Positions 53,789-63,380 of a stretch of DNA of 64,000 nt are shown one piece after another. The notes beneath the pieces are model-generated. The model had not been told where the DNA came from and searched no databases. It saw only the letters and a list, made by a program, of their open reading frames with translations. Location of the stretch: positions 434,001 to 498,000 of the forward strand of contig JAEZHI010000034.1 in NCBI GenBank assembly GCA_023436885.1, written 5' to 3'. The stretch comes from Pseudomonadota bacterium. Its GTDB lineage: Bacteria > Pseudomonadota > Alphaproteobacteria > Rhizobiales > Pleomorphomonadaceae. The translations under genes were made by a program, and so were the position numbers. How positions within the stretch are numbered: position 1 is the first letter of the stretch; every line of letters starts with the position of its first letter.

Positions 53789-54194
53789 TTTAGCACCTCT
53801 TGAATGGCACCGGCTCGCGCCGGCTGTTCATCAAAGCGCCGTTATCCTCATGGGACGCCAAATCAGCCCTCCGAACTCCTTTCTGATATCAAACTACGAC
53901 TTTAGTATGAATCGGCGATGATGCAGCCCACCCCTGCAGGGTCCTCATGGCTGCCGCCTCCCTTTCGCCGCAACAGACCATTGCCGACGAAATCCTGCCC
54001 GAAACATGAATGTTGAATAAACAGGGAAGCTTGTCCGAAGCTGCCCGGAGCGCATGCTTCAATGGCACGAAACGCAGAAGCTCAAATACAGGTGACCGCC
54101 AAAGCCCAGGCGAGTCGTGCGAACCAATCGCTTGACGACAGCCAAATCGAGGGGCCACAACTCCAGCCTTTCGAGCAAGGCGGAGTGACAGAAG
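53789..54194. other. Intergenic stretch without a recognisable gene
   Basis: I see no coding signal here beyond chance frames. The left part is AT-rich (around 53830-53910), suggesting the promoter region of the small reverse-strand gene and of the aminopeptidase gene. Confidence 0.4.
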
Positions 54195-56009
54195 GTGTTC
54201 CAGACATTCGACAACGTCAACGATCCCAGCCATGGCAAGGAACGACTGGCAGCACTGAGAACGGAACTGAAGCTCCGCGGCCTTAAAGGGTTTCTTGTGC
54301 CGCTCGCCGACGAGCACCAGGGTGAATACATCCCCGCCTCCGCCCGCCGCCTGCTCTGGCTGACCGGGTTTGCCGGCTCGGCCGGCCTTGCCATCGTGCT
54401 GGAGGACCGTGCGGCCATCTTTGTCGATGGCCGCTATACGCTGCAGGTGCGCGAGCAAGTGGACCTCGAGGTCATCGAGCCGCACCATCTCGTTGAAGAG
54501 CCGCCGCACGACTGGCTGAAGACCGTTGTCGGCAAGGGGGACCGCATCGGCTTCGATCCCTGGCTGATGACCGCAGCAGAAGTCGGCCGCTTCGAGAGCG
54601 CGCTTGCCGGCGTCGGCGCCGAGTTCGTCGCCGTAGATGGCAACCCAGTCGACGCAGTTTGGGCCGACCAGCCGGAGCCGCCCAAGGGACGTGTCTCCCT
54701 GTTCCCCGAAGACCTTGCTGGCGAAAGCGCGGAAGCCAAGCTTGCCCGGCTCGGAGAAGCCATCGGCAAGGCCGGTGCCGACGCGGCCGTGCTGACCCGC
54801 CCCGACTCGATTGCCTGGGCCTTCAACATCCGAGGCGAGGACGTACCGCACACGCCGGAAGCCTTATCCTTTGCCATTCTGCGCAAGGAGGGCCGCCCTC
54901 AGTTGTTCATCGATGGCGCCAAGCTCGACAACGTCGTCCGTGACCGGCTGGAACAAGTCGCTGGCGTTGAGGCGCCGGCTGCCTTCGCACCGGCCCTCAC
55001 CGCTCTCGGCGGGGCGGTGCTGGTGGACAAGAGCTCGGCCGCCTTCGAGGTGGTGCGCCGGATCGAGGCCGGTGGCGGGAAGGTGGTCGTAGGCCCGGAT
55101 CCGGTTCTGCTGCCCAAGGCGCTGAAGAACCCAACGGAGCTCCAGGGCATCCGCGCCGCTCACATACGCGATGGCGTCGCCATGGTGCGCTTTCTCGCCT
55201 GGCTGGATCGCGAGGCACCGAAGGGTGGTCTCGATGAGATCGCGGTCACGAAAAAGCTGGAAGAGTTCCGCAGCGACACCGGCGCATTGCGCGATGTTTC
55301 CTTCGACACAATTGCCGGCGGGGGCCCCAACGCCGCCATCCCGCATTATCATGTGAGCACCGCCTCCAACCGCAAGGTGGAGGTGAACGGCATCCTGCTG
55401 GTCGATTCGGGTGCCCAGTATCTCGACGGCACCACCGACATCACACGCACCATTATCGTCGGCACCCCCACCAACGAAATGATCGATCGCTTCACCCGCG
55501 TGCTGATCGGCAATATCCGGTTGACGCTCGCCCGCTTCCCCAAGGGAACCAGTGGCGCCCATCTTGATGTGCTCGCCCGCGAGAAGCTCTGGGAAGCCGG
55601 TCTCGATTTCGATCACGGCACAGGCCATGGCGTCGGTCATTATCTGTCCGTCCACGAGGGACCGGCCCGGATCTCCAAGACCGGTCACGTACCGCTGGAG
55701 CCGGGCATGCTGATGTCCAACGAGCCGGGCTTCTACAAGGCCGGCGCCTGGGGCATTCGCATCGAGAACCTCGTCATCATCACGACGCCCGAGCCGATCG
55801 AAGGCGGCGAGCGGCCGATGATGGGCTTTGAAACGGTGACGCTCTGCCCGATCGATCGCCGTCTGATCGACCCGTCGATGCTGGCTGACCGCGAACTCGC
55901 ATGGCTCAACGCCTACCATGCCGAAGTGCGTGAAAAGCTGTCTCCGCTGATCTCGGACGAGGTCGACCGCGCATGGCTCCTAGCGGCAACAGAACCCCTT
56001 TCTCGCTGA
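54195..56009 (+). CDS. pepP: M24B metallopeptidase, aminopeptidase P type
   Basis: A 604-residue aminopeptidase P-like enzyme with the three-domain architecture of the eukaryote-like type. Two creatinase-N-like domains (RLAALRTELKLRGLKGFLVP, then LLPKALKNPTELQGIRAAHI) precede the pita-bread catalytic domain with metal ligands in LLVDSGAQYLDGTTDITRTI (two Asp), HGTGHGVGHYLSVHEGP (His) and SNEPGFYKAGAWGIRIENLV (two Glu). It cuts X-Pro bonds at N-termini. Start: GTG at 54195; GGAG lies about ten bases upstream, a weak site. Confidence 0.92.
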   Translation: MFQTFDNVNDPSHGKERLAALRTELKLRGLKGFLVPLADEHQGEYIPASARRLLWLTGFAGSAGLAIVLEDRAAIFVDGRYTLQVREQVDLEVIEPHHLVEEPPHDWLKTVVGKGDRIGFDPWLMTAAEVGRFESALAGVGAEFVAVDGNPVDAVWADQPEPPKGRVSLFPEDLAGESAEAKLARLGEAIGKAGADAAVLTRPDSIAWAFNIRGEDVPHTPEALSFAILRKEGRPQLFIDGAKLDNVVRDRLEQVAGVEAPAAFAPALTALGGAVLVDKSSAAFEVVRRIEAGGGKVVVGPDPVLLPKALKNPTELQGIRAAHIRDGVAMVRFLAWLDREAPKGGLDEIAVTKKLEEFRSDTGALRDVSFDTIAGGGPNAAIPHYHVSTASNRKVEVNGILLVDSGAQYLDGTTDITRTIIVGTPTNEMIDRFTRVLIGNIRLTLARFPKGTSGAHLDVLAREKLWEAGLDFDHGTGHGVGHYLSVHEGPARISKTGHVPLEPGMLMSNEPGFYKAGAWGIRIENLVIITTPEPIEGGERPMMGFETVTLCPIDRRLIDPSMLADRELAWLNAYHAEVREKLSPLISDEVDRAWLLAATEPLSR

Positions 56010-56223
56010 CGGGCGATTCGAAGCGTTACACACCTCTCGCGCGACTTTACGACAGCGCGAGAGGTACTCTTGGCAAGATACTGGAATCAAAGCGGGAATT
56101 CGAAGCGCACCAACGTAACACTCGGTAAGAAAGAGTGACTTTCCTGGGACGCTCGCGTGTGTTTTATGAAAAATGTGCCGGATTGGCGTGTAGCCGCTCA
56201 CCGGACTTTTTTGGAAATACACG

Positions 56224-57153
56224 ATGCGAACGACTTACGGCAAGCAGACCACCCTCAGCGAAAGCATCCGGTTCTCCGGAGCCGGCGTGCACTCCGGCAA
56301 GCCGGCGACGATCGTTCTGCATCCTGCCGAGGCGGATCGCGGCATCGTCTTCGTTCGCACCGATGGCGAAGAGGTTGAGATCGCTGCCCGTTACGACAAC
56401 GTGGTGGCGACCGAACTCTGCACCATGATCGGAATCGGTGGCCGTACCATCGCCACCATCGAGCATCTGATGGCTGCCTTGGCCGCCTCTGGCGTCGACA
56501 ATGTTGTTGTCGAGATCGACGGCCCCGAGATGCCGATCGCCGATGGCTGCTCCGAAACTTTCATCGAGCTGATTGCCGAGGCAGGTCTTCGCCGCCTCGC
56601 TGCGCCGCGCAAGGTCCTGCGCGTCATCAAGCCGGTCCGGCTTCAGGTTGGCGACGCCCTCCTCGAGTTCTTGCCCTTCGACGGCACCCGTTACGACGTC
56701 ACGATCGATTTCGCCAATCCGCTGATCGGTCGTCAGTCCTATGTGCTCGACCTCAGCCCGCAGACCTTTGCCCGCGATATCGCCCGCGCCCGGACCTTCG
56801 GATTCATGGCCGATGTCGAGAAGCTCTGGAAGATGGGTTTCGCGCTCGGCTCGTCGCTCGAGAACTCGGTGGCGATCGGCGAAGATCGCATCCTCAATCC
56901 CGAGGGCCTGCGCTGGTCCGATGAGTTTGCCCGCCACAAGACGCTCGACGCCGTTGGTGACCTGTCGCTCATCGGCATGCCCTTCATCGGTCACTTCCGT
57001 TCGTACAAGGGCGGCCACAAGCTGAACTGGATGGCCGTCAAGGCGCTTCTGGCCGATACTGACGCCTTCGAGATCGTCCATGATCACGTGGCGAATCGCG
57101 AGGCAGCAGGCGGCATCCTTCAGGCCGCTGCACTGGCTCCATCGCGCGACTAG
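56224..57153 (+). CDS. lpxC: UDP-3-O-acyl-N-acetylglucosamine deacetylase
   Basis: A 309-residue LpxC. N-terminal QTTLSESIRFSGAGVHSGKP, zinc His in ATIEHLMAALAASGVDNVVV, the catalytic Glu region AVEIDGPEMPIADGCSETFI-type (here VEIDGPEMPIADGCSE), and the second zinc pair in ARHKTLDAVGDLSLIGMPF are present. It commits UDP-acyl-GlcNAc to lipid A. It is usually next to ftsZ; here ftsZ ends the window 6.7 kb away in the other direction. The gene begins a lpxC-bamD-recN series on the forward strand. Confidence 0.97.
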   Translation: MRTTYGKQTTLSESIRFSGAGVHSGKPATIVLHPAEADRGIVFVRTDGEEVEIAARYDNVVATELCTMIGIGGRTIATIEHLMAALAASGVDNVVVEIDGPEMPIADGCSETFIELIAEAGLRRLAAPRKVLRVIKPVRLQVGDALLEFLPFDGTRYDVTIDFANPLIGRQSYVLDLSPQTFARDIARARTFGFMADVEKLWKMGFALGSSLENSVAIGEDRILNPEGLRWSDEFARHKTLDAVGDLSLIGMPFIGHFRSYKGGHKLNWMAVKALLADTDAFEIVHDHVANREAAGGILQAAALAPSRD

Positions 57154-57381
57154 TTCATCCCTTAAAGGGCGTTGCCCGGAGTTTTCCCGCCATAATGTGG
57201 CCGAACATCACGGGCACGTAGCATCCGCGACGGCTTTACGATAAAAGAGCTCCCTGTTGTCAGGGGCGTGCCCGACTCGCGCCAGAGGCGTGAGGCGTCT
57301 TGGCTCGAGCGATGGCTTGGCAGGTGGCGCGCGTGGGGATGGATGGCGGCCGGAAGCGGTTGCGTACGTGATGGGGTTTTC

Positions 57382-58209
57382 ATGAGGCAGAGTTTCGTTC
57401 GTGCGGCCGCCGTGCTCGTTCTCGTTGGCAGCGCCGTCACCCTGATCGGCTGTTCTTCCGAAAAGACCCTGGAACCCTTCGTGGAAATCCCGGCGGAAAA
57501 GTCCTACAACGCCGGTCTCGCCTATCTGCAGCAGGGCGACTACGCGAAAGCCACCAAGAAATTCGAAGAGGTCGACGAGCAGCACCCCTATTCGGAGTGG
57601 GCGCGCAAGTCCCTCATCATGACGACTTACACCAATTACACGCGCGCCAACTTCACCGAGGCCATTACCCAGGGCAAGCGCTACCTGACACTCTACCCTG
57701 GTTCTGAAGATGCAGCCTATGCGCAGTGGATGATCGCGCAGTCCTACTTCAACCAGATGCCTGACATCACGCGCGACCAGAAGATGACGCAGCAGGCCAT
57801 GCAAGCCATGCAGGAACTGGTCGACCGCTACCCCGACAGCCCCTATGCCGCCGAGGGCCGCAAGCGCCTCGACATCGCCAAGGACCAGCTCGCCGGCAAG
57901 GAAATGGAAGTCGGTCGCTACTACCTGACCCGCAACCAGTACATCGGCGCCGTCAACCGCTTCAAGACAGTGGTGCAGGACTACCAGACGACCCGCCACA
58001 TCGAAGAAGCGCTCGAGCGTCTCACCGAGGCCTATTTCGCCATGGGCCTGACCGATGAGGCGCAGACGGCAGCTGCCGTCCTCGGCCACAACTATCCTGA
58101 CAGCCGTTGGTACAAGGACGCGTATAAGCTCCTCAACACCAACGGTCTTGAGCCCCGCGAGAACACCCAGTCCTGGATCTCGAAGGCATTCAAAGCCGCC
58201 ATGCTCTGA
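57382..58209 (+). CDS. bamD: Outer-membrane assembly lipoprotein BamD
   Basis: A 275-residue lipoprotein. A signal with lipobox (LVGSAVTLIGC) is followed by TPR repeats (KSYNAGLAYLQQGDYAKATK, EDAAYAQWMIAQSYFNQMPD, YYLTRNQYIGAVNRFKTVVQ). It is part of the BAM complex that inserts beta-barrel proteins. Start: ATG at 57382, the codon right before the signal; an open frame upstream has no homology. It lies 228 bases after lpxC and 9 bases before recN. Confidence 0.95.
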   Translation: MRQSFVRAAAVLVLVGSAVTLIGCSSEKTLEPFVEIPAEKSYNAGLAYLQQGDYAKATKKFEEVDEQHPYSEWARKSLIMTTYTNYTRANFTEAITQGKRYLTLYPGSEDAAYAQWMIAQSYFNQMPDITRDQKMTQQAMQAMQELVDRYPDSPYAAEGRKRLDIAKDQLAGKEMEVGRYYLTRNQYIGAVNRFKTVVQDYQTTRHIEEALERLTEAYFAMGLTDEAQTAAAVLGHNYPDSRWYKDAYKLLNTNGLEPRENTQSWISKAFKAAML

Positions 58210-58218
58210 CGGAACGCC

Positions 58219-59883
58219 ATGCTCCAGACGCTCGCAATCCGCGACATCGTTTTGATCGAGCGGCTTGAGATCGCCTTCTCTGACGGATTGACGGTCCTGA
58301 CCGGCGAGACCGGCGCAGGCAAGTCGATCCTTCTCGATGCGCTGTCGCTCGCCCTCGGCGGGCGCGGCGATGCGGGCCTCGTGCGCCATGGCGCCGAACA
58401 GGGACAGGTTACGGCCGTTTTCGATCTGCCGTTCGGTCATCCGGCCCGCACCCTGCTCATCGAAAATGATCTGGACGACGAAGGCGACGTCATCGTCCGC
58501 CGCGTGCAGACCGCCGACGGAAGAACTCGCGCCTTCGTCAACGACCGCGCCGTCTCGGCCAATCTTCTGCGACAGCTTGGCGCTTCTCTCGTTGAAATTC
58601 ACGGCCAGCATGACGACCGCGCCCTGGTGGATCCGGCCATCCATCGCGGTGTAATCGACGCCTTTGGCGGACTGGAGGCGGAAGCCAAGGCCGTGGCCGT
58701 CGCCCACCGCGCCTGGCGAGATGCCGAAAAGGCGCTGGCCGATCTCGAACGGCGCATCGCCGACGCGCGCCGCGAAGGCGACTATCTGCGCGCCTCGGTC
58801 GAGGAGCTACAGAAGCTTGCTCCGGAGCCGGGCGAGGAAACAGCGCTTGCCGAACGCCGGCAGGAGATGATGCGAGCCGAGAAGGTCGCCGTCGACCTGC
58901 GCGACGCCTACGACCATCTGAACGGGTCCGGCTCGCCGGTCCCCGAACTTTCAAGCCTGTTGCGTCGCCTGGAGCGCAAGGGAGAAGTTGCGGCTCTCGC
59001 CGGGCAGGCTTTGCAGTCGATCTCCACCGCGCTCGACGCACTGGAAGACGCTCGCTCCGTCTTCGAGGCGGCGCTGAGGGCCGCCGACTTCGATCCTGCA
59101 GAACTCGAACGCACCGAAGAGCGCCTGTTCGCCATCCGCGCCGCCGCCCGTAAATACTCGGTGGCGCCCGACGAGTTGGGCGCGCTCGCCGCCCGCATGG
59201 CCTCCGACCTCGCCGATCTCGACGCCGGAGAGGACCGGCTCAACGCTCTTGCCAAATCGGCCACGACGGCGCGAGTCGATTACGACAAGCTCGCGGCCAA
59301 ACTTTCCGCCGCCCGCGAGAAAGCTGCTCGCCTGTTGGAAGATGCCGTCGCAACGGAGCTACCGGCGCTGAAGCTCGAACGCGCCCGCTTCATCGTCAAC
59401 CAGCTCGCCGATCCCGAGACGCGCACCGCCGACGGTATCGATACGCTGGAATTCTGGGTTCAGACCAATCCCGGCACCCGTCCAGGACCGATGATGAAGG
59501 TGGCGTCGGGCGGTGAACTCTCGCGCTTCCTGCTAGCCCTCAAGGTGTCACTCGCCGACAAGGGATCGGCCTCGACGCTTGTTTTCGACGAGATCGATAC
59601 CGGCGTCGGCGGCGCAGTGGCCGAAGCCATCGGCACCCGCCTCGCCCGCCTCGCCCGCAAGGTCCAGGTCCTCTCGGTCACCCACGCGCCGCAAGTCGCC
59701 GCCCGTGCCGACCATCATTTCCTGATCGCCAAGGACAGCGTCGCCGACGGCAGTCGTGTCGCCACGTCCGTGTCGCAGCTTCCCGAAAGCCACCGCCGCG
59801 AGGAGATCGCCCGCATGCTGGCCGGCAGCCGCATCACCGAGGAAGCCCGCGCGGCGGCGGAGCGGCTGCTCAAGGGGCACTGA
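58219..59883 (+). CDS. recN: DNA repair protein RecN
   Basis: A 554-residue SMC-like ATPase. Walker A LTGETGAGKSILLDALSLAL is followed by a long coiled coil in two halves (ADLERRIADARREGDYLRAS and DYDKLAAKLSAAREKAAR), and the C-terminus brings the ABC signature (KVASGGELSRFLLALKVSLA) and Walker B (STLVFDEIDTGVGGAVAEAI), then SVTHAPQVAARADHHFLIAK. It joins broken DNA ends in recombination repair. Nine bases after bamD, so likely co-transcribed. Confidence 0.96.
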   Translation: MLQTLAIRDIVLIERLEIAFSDGLTVLTGETGAGKSILLDALSLALGGRGDAGLVRHGAEQGQVTAVFDLPFGHPARTLLIENDLDDEGDVIVRRVQTADGRTRAFVNDRAVSANLLRQLGASLVEIHGQHDDRALVDPAIHRGVIDAFGGLEAEAKAVAVAHRAWRDAEKALADLERRIADARREGDYLRASVEELQKLAPEPGEETALAERRQEMMRAEKVAVDLRDAYDHLNGSGSPVPELSSLLRRLERKGEVAALAGQALQSISTALDALEDARSVFEAALRAADFDPAELERTEERLFAIRAAARKYSVAPDELGALAARMASDLADLDAGEDRLNALAKSATTARVDYDKLAAKLSAAREKAARLLEDAVATELPALKLERARFIVNQLADPETRTADGIDTLEFWVQTNPGTRPGPMMKVASGGELSRFLLALKVSLADKGSASTLVFDEIDTGVGGAVAEAIGTRLARLARKVQVLSVTHAPQVAARADHHFLIAKDSVADGSRVATSVSQLPESHRREEIARMLAGSRITEEARAAAERLLKGH

Positions 59884-59886
59884 GAC

Positions 59887-60741
59887 CTATTCGGCGGCTT
59901 GCCTGCTCGCCGCGTCAATAAGCCGTCTGACCTCTGCCGCAACCTCCGGCGTCGCAGGGTTGTAGATGATCATCGAAAGATCGGGGCGGCCGTCGACGGT
60001 GAAGGCCGAAAATTCGAGGGCCAGCAGGCCGGCCGTCGGATGATGCAGCATCTTGGTGCCCTCGCTGTGCTGGCCGACTTCCTTCTCCTGCCACATCGCC
60101 GCAAATTCCGGACTGGCATGGCTGAGTTCGTTGATCAGCGCTTCAACGTTGCCGGCGGCGCCCGCCCGCACCGCATCTGCCCGGAATGTCGCGACGACGA
60201 AACGGGCGACGCTCTCCCAATCCTGCTGCCGTGCCCGCACCGAGGGATCACAAAACATCATGCGCAGCACGTTGCGCTCGTGCGGTGCCCGTGCCGCATA
60301 GTTGCCGAGCACCACGGCTGCGGCACGGTTCCAGGCAACGATGTCCCAGGTGGCCGTCTTAACGATGGCTGGGCTGAGTTCCAGCGCATCGAGAATGCGC
60401 TGCAGACGCGGTGATATGCCGTCGTCACTGTGGCGGTAGCGCACTTCCGGCGGTCGCCCAAGACCCAGGAGAAACATGTGCTCGCGCTCGACTTCGGTCA
60501 GCATCAAGGCCCGAGCGATGCGGTCGAGCACGTCGGCCGACGGCGCTCCGCCCCGGCCCTGCTCAAGCCAGGTGTACCAAGTGACGGAGACGTTGGCCCG
60601 CTGCGCCACCTCTTCGCGGCGCAGGCCGGGAGTCCGGCGGCGCGCCGTCGGCAGACCAAAGGTGGCAGCATCCATCCGGCAACGCCGATCGCGCAGGAAG
60701 GCGCCGAGCGAATTGCTACAGGTAACGACTGGAGCATCCAT
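59887..60741 (-). CDS. XRE-family regulator with MmyB-like ligand domain
   Basis: A 284-residue regulator: the helix-turn-helix is at residues 7-75 (LGAFLRDRRCRMDAATFGLP, RTPGLRREEVAQRANVSVTW), with the linker to a PAS-like MmyB domain (VKTATWDIVAWNRAAAVVLG). The type is found next to a divergent short-chain dehydrogenase gene, as here, and usually represses it. The spacer is 92 bases. It is convergent with recN with only three bases between stops. Confidence 0.9.
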   Translation of the reverse strand: MDAPVVTCSNSLGAFLRDRRCRMDAATFGLPTARRRTPGLRREEVAQRANVSVTWYTWLEQGRGGAPSADVLDRIARALMLTEVEREHMFLLGLGRPPEVRYRHSDDGISPRLQRILDALELSPAIVKTATWDIVAWNRAAAVVLGNYAARAPHERNVLRMMFCDPSVRARQQDWESVARFVVATFRADAVRAGAAGNVEALINELSHASPEFAAMWQEKEVGQHSEGTKMLHHPTAGLLALEFSAFTVDGRPDLSMIIYNPATPEVAAEVRRLIDAASRQAAE

Positions 60742-60833
60742 CCTGTTAGTCCCTATACCATGATACGATCACTACTTTACCCCGATACGGACCGGAGCAA
60801 CACTGGCATTATCGCCAACTCAGGAGTTGTTCC

Positions 60834-61721
60834 ATGCGCGTTTTCGTGACCGGGGCCACCGGTTTCGTTGGATCGGCCGTCATCTCGGACCTCATTACCG
60901 CCGGCCATTCAGTCCTCGGCCTCACCCGTTCGGAGACAGGCTCGGCGGCGCTCGAAGCCGCCGGCGTCGATGTTCTCCAGGGCTCGCTTGAAGATCTCGA
61001 CAGCCTGAAGCGCGGCGCGGCTGCCAGCGATGCCGTCATTCACACCGCCTTCATCCACGATTTTTCGAAGTTCAAGGAGAATTGCGAAATCGATCGGCAG
61101 GCCATCGAGGTCCTCGGCGAAACGCTTGCCGGCTCCGAAAAGCCACTGATCGTCACCTCCGGCCTCGGAATGATACCGCACGACGGTCTCGTCACCGAAG
61201 ACACGGTGCCTCCGGCCGACACGCATATTCCCCGCGTGTCCGAACAGGCGGCCCTCGCCTTCGCCTCTCGCGGTGTGCGTGCGATGGCCGTTCGCCTGCC
61301 ACAGGTACACGGCGCCGGTGATCACGCCTTCACGCCGCACCTCATCAACGTGGCGCGCGAGACGGGCGTATCTGCCTATGTCGGCAACGGCGCCAATCGC
61401 TGGCCGGCCGTCCATCGCTTCGATGCCGCGCGTCTTTACCGGCTCGCCGCCGAGAAAGGCACGGCTGGCGCCCGCTACCATGCGGTCGCGGACGAGGGCA
61501 TCCCCCTCAAGACCATCGCCGAGATCATCGGGCGGCGTATGGGCCTGCCGGTGAAAAGTATCTCCCCCGAAGAAGCGCCCCGCCATTTCGACTGGTTCAC
61601 CGCTTTCGCTTCGATGGACAGCGCTGCGTCGAGCAAGCGCACCCGCCGCGAGCTCGGCTGGCAGCCGACGAAAATCGGCCTGGTCGAAGATCTCGACAGC
61701 ACGACCTATTTCCCCGCCTGA
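60834..61721 (+). CDS. NAD(P)-dependent epimerase/dehydratase-type SDR
   Basis: A 295-residue atypical extended SDR. The N-terminal Rossmann motif is MRVFVTGATGFVGSAVISDL, the substrate half follows with FIHDFSKFKENCEIDRQAIE and the NAD-binding neighbour segment VTSGLGMIPHDGLVTEDTVP. A YxxxK pair is not obvious, as is common in this atypical group. Substrate unknown. The divergent XRE gene probably controls it; the ribosome site GGAG precedes the ATG. Confidence 0.88.
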   Translation: MRVFVTGATGFVGSAVISDLITAGHSVLGLTRSETGSAALEAAGVDVLQGSLEDLDSLKRGAAASDAVIHTAFIHDFSKFKENCEIDRQAIEVLGETLAGSEKPLIVTSGLGMIPHDGLVTEDTVPPADTHIPRVSEQAALAFASRGVRAMAVRLPQVHGAGDHAFTPHLINVARETGVSAYVGNGANRWPAVHRFDAARLYRLAAEKGTAGARYHAVADEGIPLKTIAEIIGRRMGLPVKSISPEEAPRHFDWFTAFASMDSAASSKRTRRELGWQPTKIGLVEDLDSTTYFPA

Positions 61722-61809
61722 CAGTCGGAAGGGTGGAGTAACGCCTGCTTGCCGCCCTCCCCGGCCAATGCAATAAATCGGCTCCGAACACTTTGCTCGG
61801 AGTCGCACC

Positions 61810-62433
61810 ATGCCCTCGCCCACCACCGCTCTCATCGTTGTCGATGTCCAGAACGACTTCTGTCCCGGCGGCGCTCTGGCGGTCGGTGGCGGCCATGCCA
61901 TCGTGCCGGTGATCAATACCCTCGTACCGCGCTACGAGCAGGTGGTGGTCACCCAGGACTGGCATCCGAAGGGACACGCCTCCTTCGCTTCCGCTCATCA
62001 CGGCCACGAGCCTTTCGAAACCACCGAAATGCCTTACGGCACGCAGGTGCTTTGGCCCGATCACTGCGTCCAGGGCACCCCCGGCGCCGAGTTGCACCCC
62101 GACCTGGAGGTCACCTCCGCCCAGCTCATCATTCGCAAGGGCTGGCATGAAGGCGTCGATAGCTACTCCGCCTTCCGTGAGGCCGATCGCAAGACACAGA
62201 CCGGCCTTGCCGGTTACCTCAAGGAGCGTGGCGTTGACGAGGTCCACGTGGTCGGTCTTGCCACCGACTACTGCGTCGCCTGGACGGCGCTTGACGCTGC
62301 AAGCGCCGGTTTCAAGGTGACCGTGATCGAGGATGCCTGCCGAGCCATCGACCTCTCCGGTTCGCTCAAGCGTGCTTGGGCCGACTTGGCTGCCGCAGGC
62401 GTGGCGCGCAGGACCAGCGAGGAGATCGCGTAG
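61810..62433 (+). CDS. pncA: Nicotinamidase
   Basis: A 207-residue isochorismatase-fold amidase with the catalytic triad Asp (IVVDVQNDFCPGGALAVGGG), Lys (IIRKGWHEGVDSYSAFREA) and Cys (VVGLATDYCVAWTALDAASA). The metal site is formed by TQDWHPKGHASFAS. It hydrolyses nicotinamide to nicotinate for NAD salvage. Start: ATG at 61810. Length and order match PncA well. Confidence 0.95.
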   Translation: MPSPTTALIVVDVQNDFCPGGALAVGGGHAIVPVINTLVPRYEQVVVTQDWHPKGHASFASAHHGHEPFETTEMPYGTQVLWPDHCVQGTPGAELHPDLEVTSAQLIIRKGWHEGVDSYSAFREADRKTQTGLAGYLKERGVDEVHVVGLATDYCVAWTALDAASAGFKVTVIEDACRAIDLSGSLKRAWADLAAAGVARRTSEEIA

Positions 62434-62502
62434 GAATATTGCCGATCGGTCCGAAAGAATTTCCAGAAGTTGCGGTTTTCGGGTGGACAGCTTTCAAAAA
62501 TT

Positions 62503-62544
62503 AGGTCATAAGCACTGACCTATAAAGGTCAGATACACTGACCT
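62503..62544. promoter_or_regulatory. Twin operator upstream of azlCD
   Basis: Two copies of AGGTCA-N7-TGACCT, at 62503-62521 and 62526-62544, repeat every 23 bases. The spacers (taagcac, gatacac) are alike at their right half, so the copies read AGGTCAnnnnCACTGACCT. They lie about 110 bases upstream of azlC. A dimeric regulator in two turns of the helix fits, but the regulator is not in the window. Confidence 0.65.
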
Positions 62545-62654
62545 AGATCACCGAAGCATGAAGCCAAGCCGGCTTTCATGAAATTCGGTGCGGGAACAAA
62601 AACTGGATCGCCGGGCTTCCAGCGGAAGCCAGAGCGATCCGGGGAAAGCTGGAC

Positions 62655-63380
62655 ATGACAATACCTCTTGCGGACTTGCGGGCCGGCCTCGTCGCCGCCT
62701 TCCCAACCGTCGTTGCCGTGATCCCCTTCGGCCTCATTCTCGGCCAGCAGGCAACGGAAAAGGGCCTGGCGCCAGCCGAAATACTGGCCATGTCGTCGAT
62801 CGTCTTTGCCGGGTCCTCACAACTGATTGCCGTCGGTCTATGGAGCACTCCGGCGCCAATCGCAGCCCTTGCCCTGATGGCACTGCTGGTCAACCTCAGA
62901 CACGTGCTGATGGGCGCATCGCTGTCGGTCAAGATTGCCCACTTTGGCCGCTGGCGCTACCTGGCTGCCTTCCTGTTGACGGACGAAGGCTGGGCTCTCA
63001 GCGAACGCCGTGCCGTCGACAAGCCAATCAGCCGAACCTTCTACTTCACGGTCGCGCTGACGCTTTTCGTCTTCTGGCAGGTCTCCTCCCTGCTCGGCAC
63101 GCTGTTCGGCGCCTATCTCGAGCATCCGGAGACCTATGGCCTCGACTTCACCTTCCCCGCCATCTTCATTGCTCTGGCGCTCGGTTTCTGGAAGGGCGCC
63201 CGTCGCACTGGTCCTGTGCTGGCCGCCAGCGCCGTCGTGGCTGTTGCCGTTCATGCTACCGTGCCCGGCGCCTGGTATGTGATCGCCGGAGCCCTGGCCG
63301 GCATCGCTGCCGCCGTTATCACCGCGCCGCGAGAGACATTTGGCGATCAGCCAGCCACCGCGGAGGAGGCAACGCGATGA
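62655..63380 (+). CDS. azlC: AzlC, branched-chain amino acid exporter large subunit
   Basis: A 241-residue membrane protein of the AzlC (YgaZ) family: VAAFPTVVAVIPFGLILGQQ, MSSIVFAGSSQLIAVGLWS, LMALLVNLRHVLMGASLSVK and FLLTDEGWALSERRAVDKPI are the standard blocks. With AzlD it exports branched-chain amino acids or analogues. It follows the twin operator. Its stop overlaps the azlD start by four bases. Confidence 0.92.
   Translation: MTIPLADLRAGLVAAFPTVVAVIPFGLILGQQATEKGLAPAEILAMSSIVFAGSSQLIAVGLWSTPAPIAALALMALLVNLRHVLMGASLSVKIAHFGRWRYLAAFLLTDEGWALSERRAVDKPISRTFYFTVALTLFVFWQVSSLLGTLFGAYLEHPETYGLDFTFPAIFIALALGFWKGARRTGPVLAASAVVAVAVHATVPGAWYVIAGALAGIAAAVITAPRETFGDQPATAEEATR

Noticed and set aside
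57208..58707. 499-residue open frame on the reverse strand over bamD and recN
   Set aside because: Covers two conserved forward genes, has no domain, and contains typical antisense composition.
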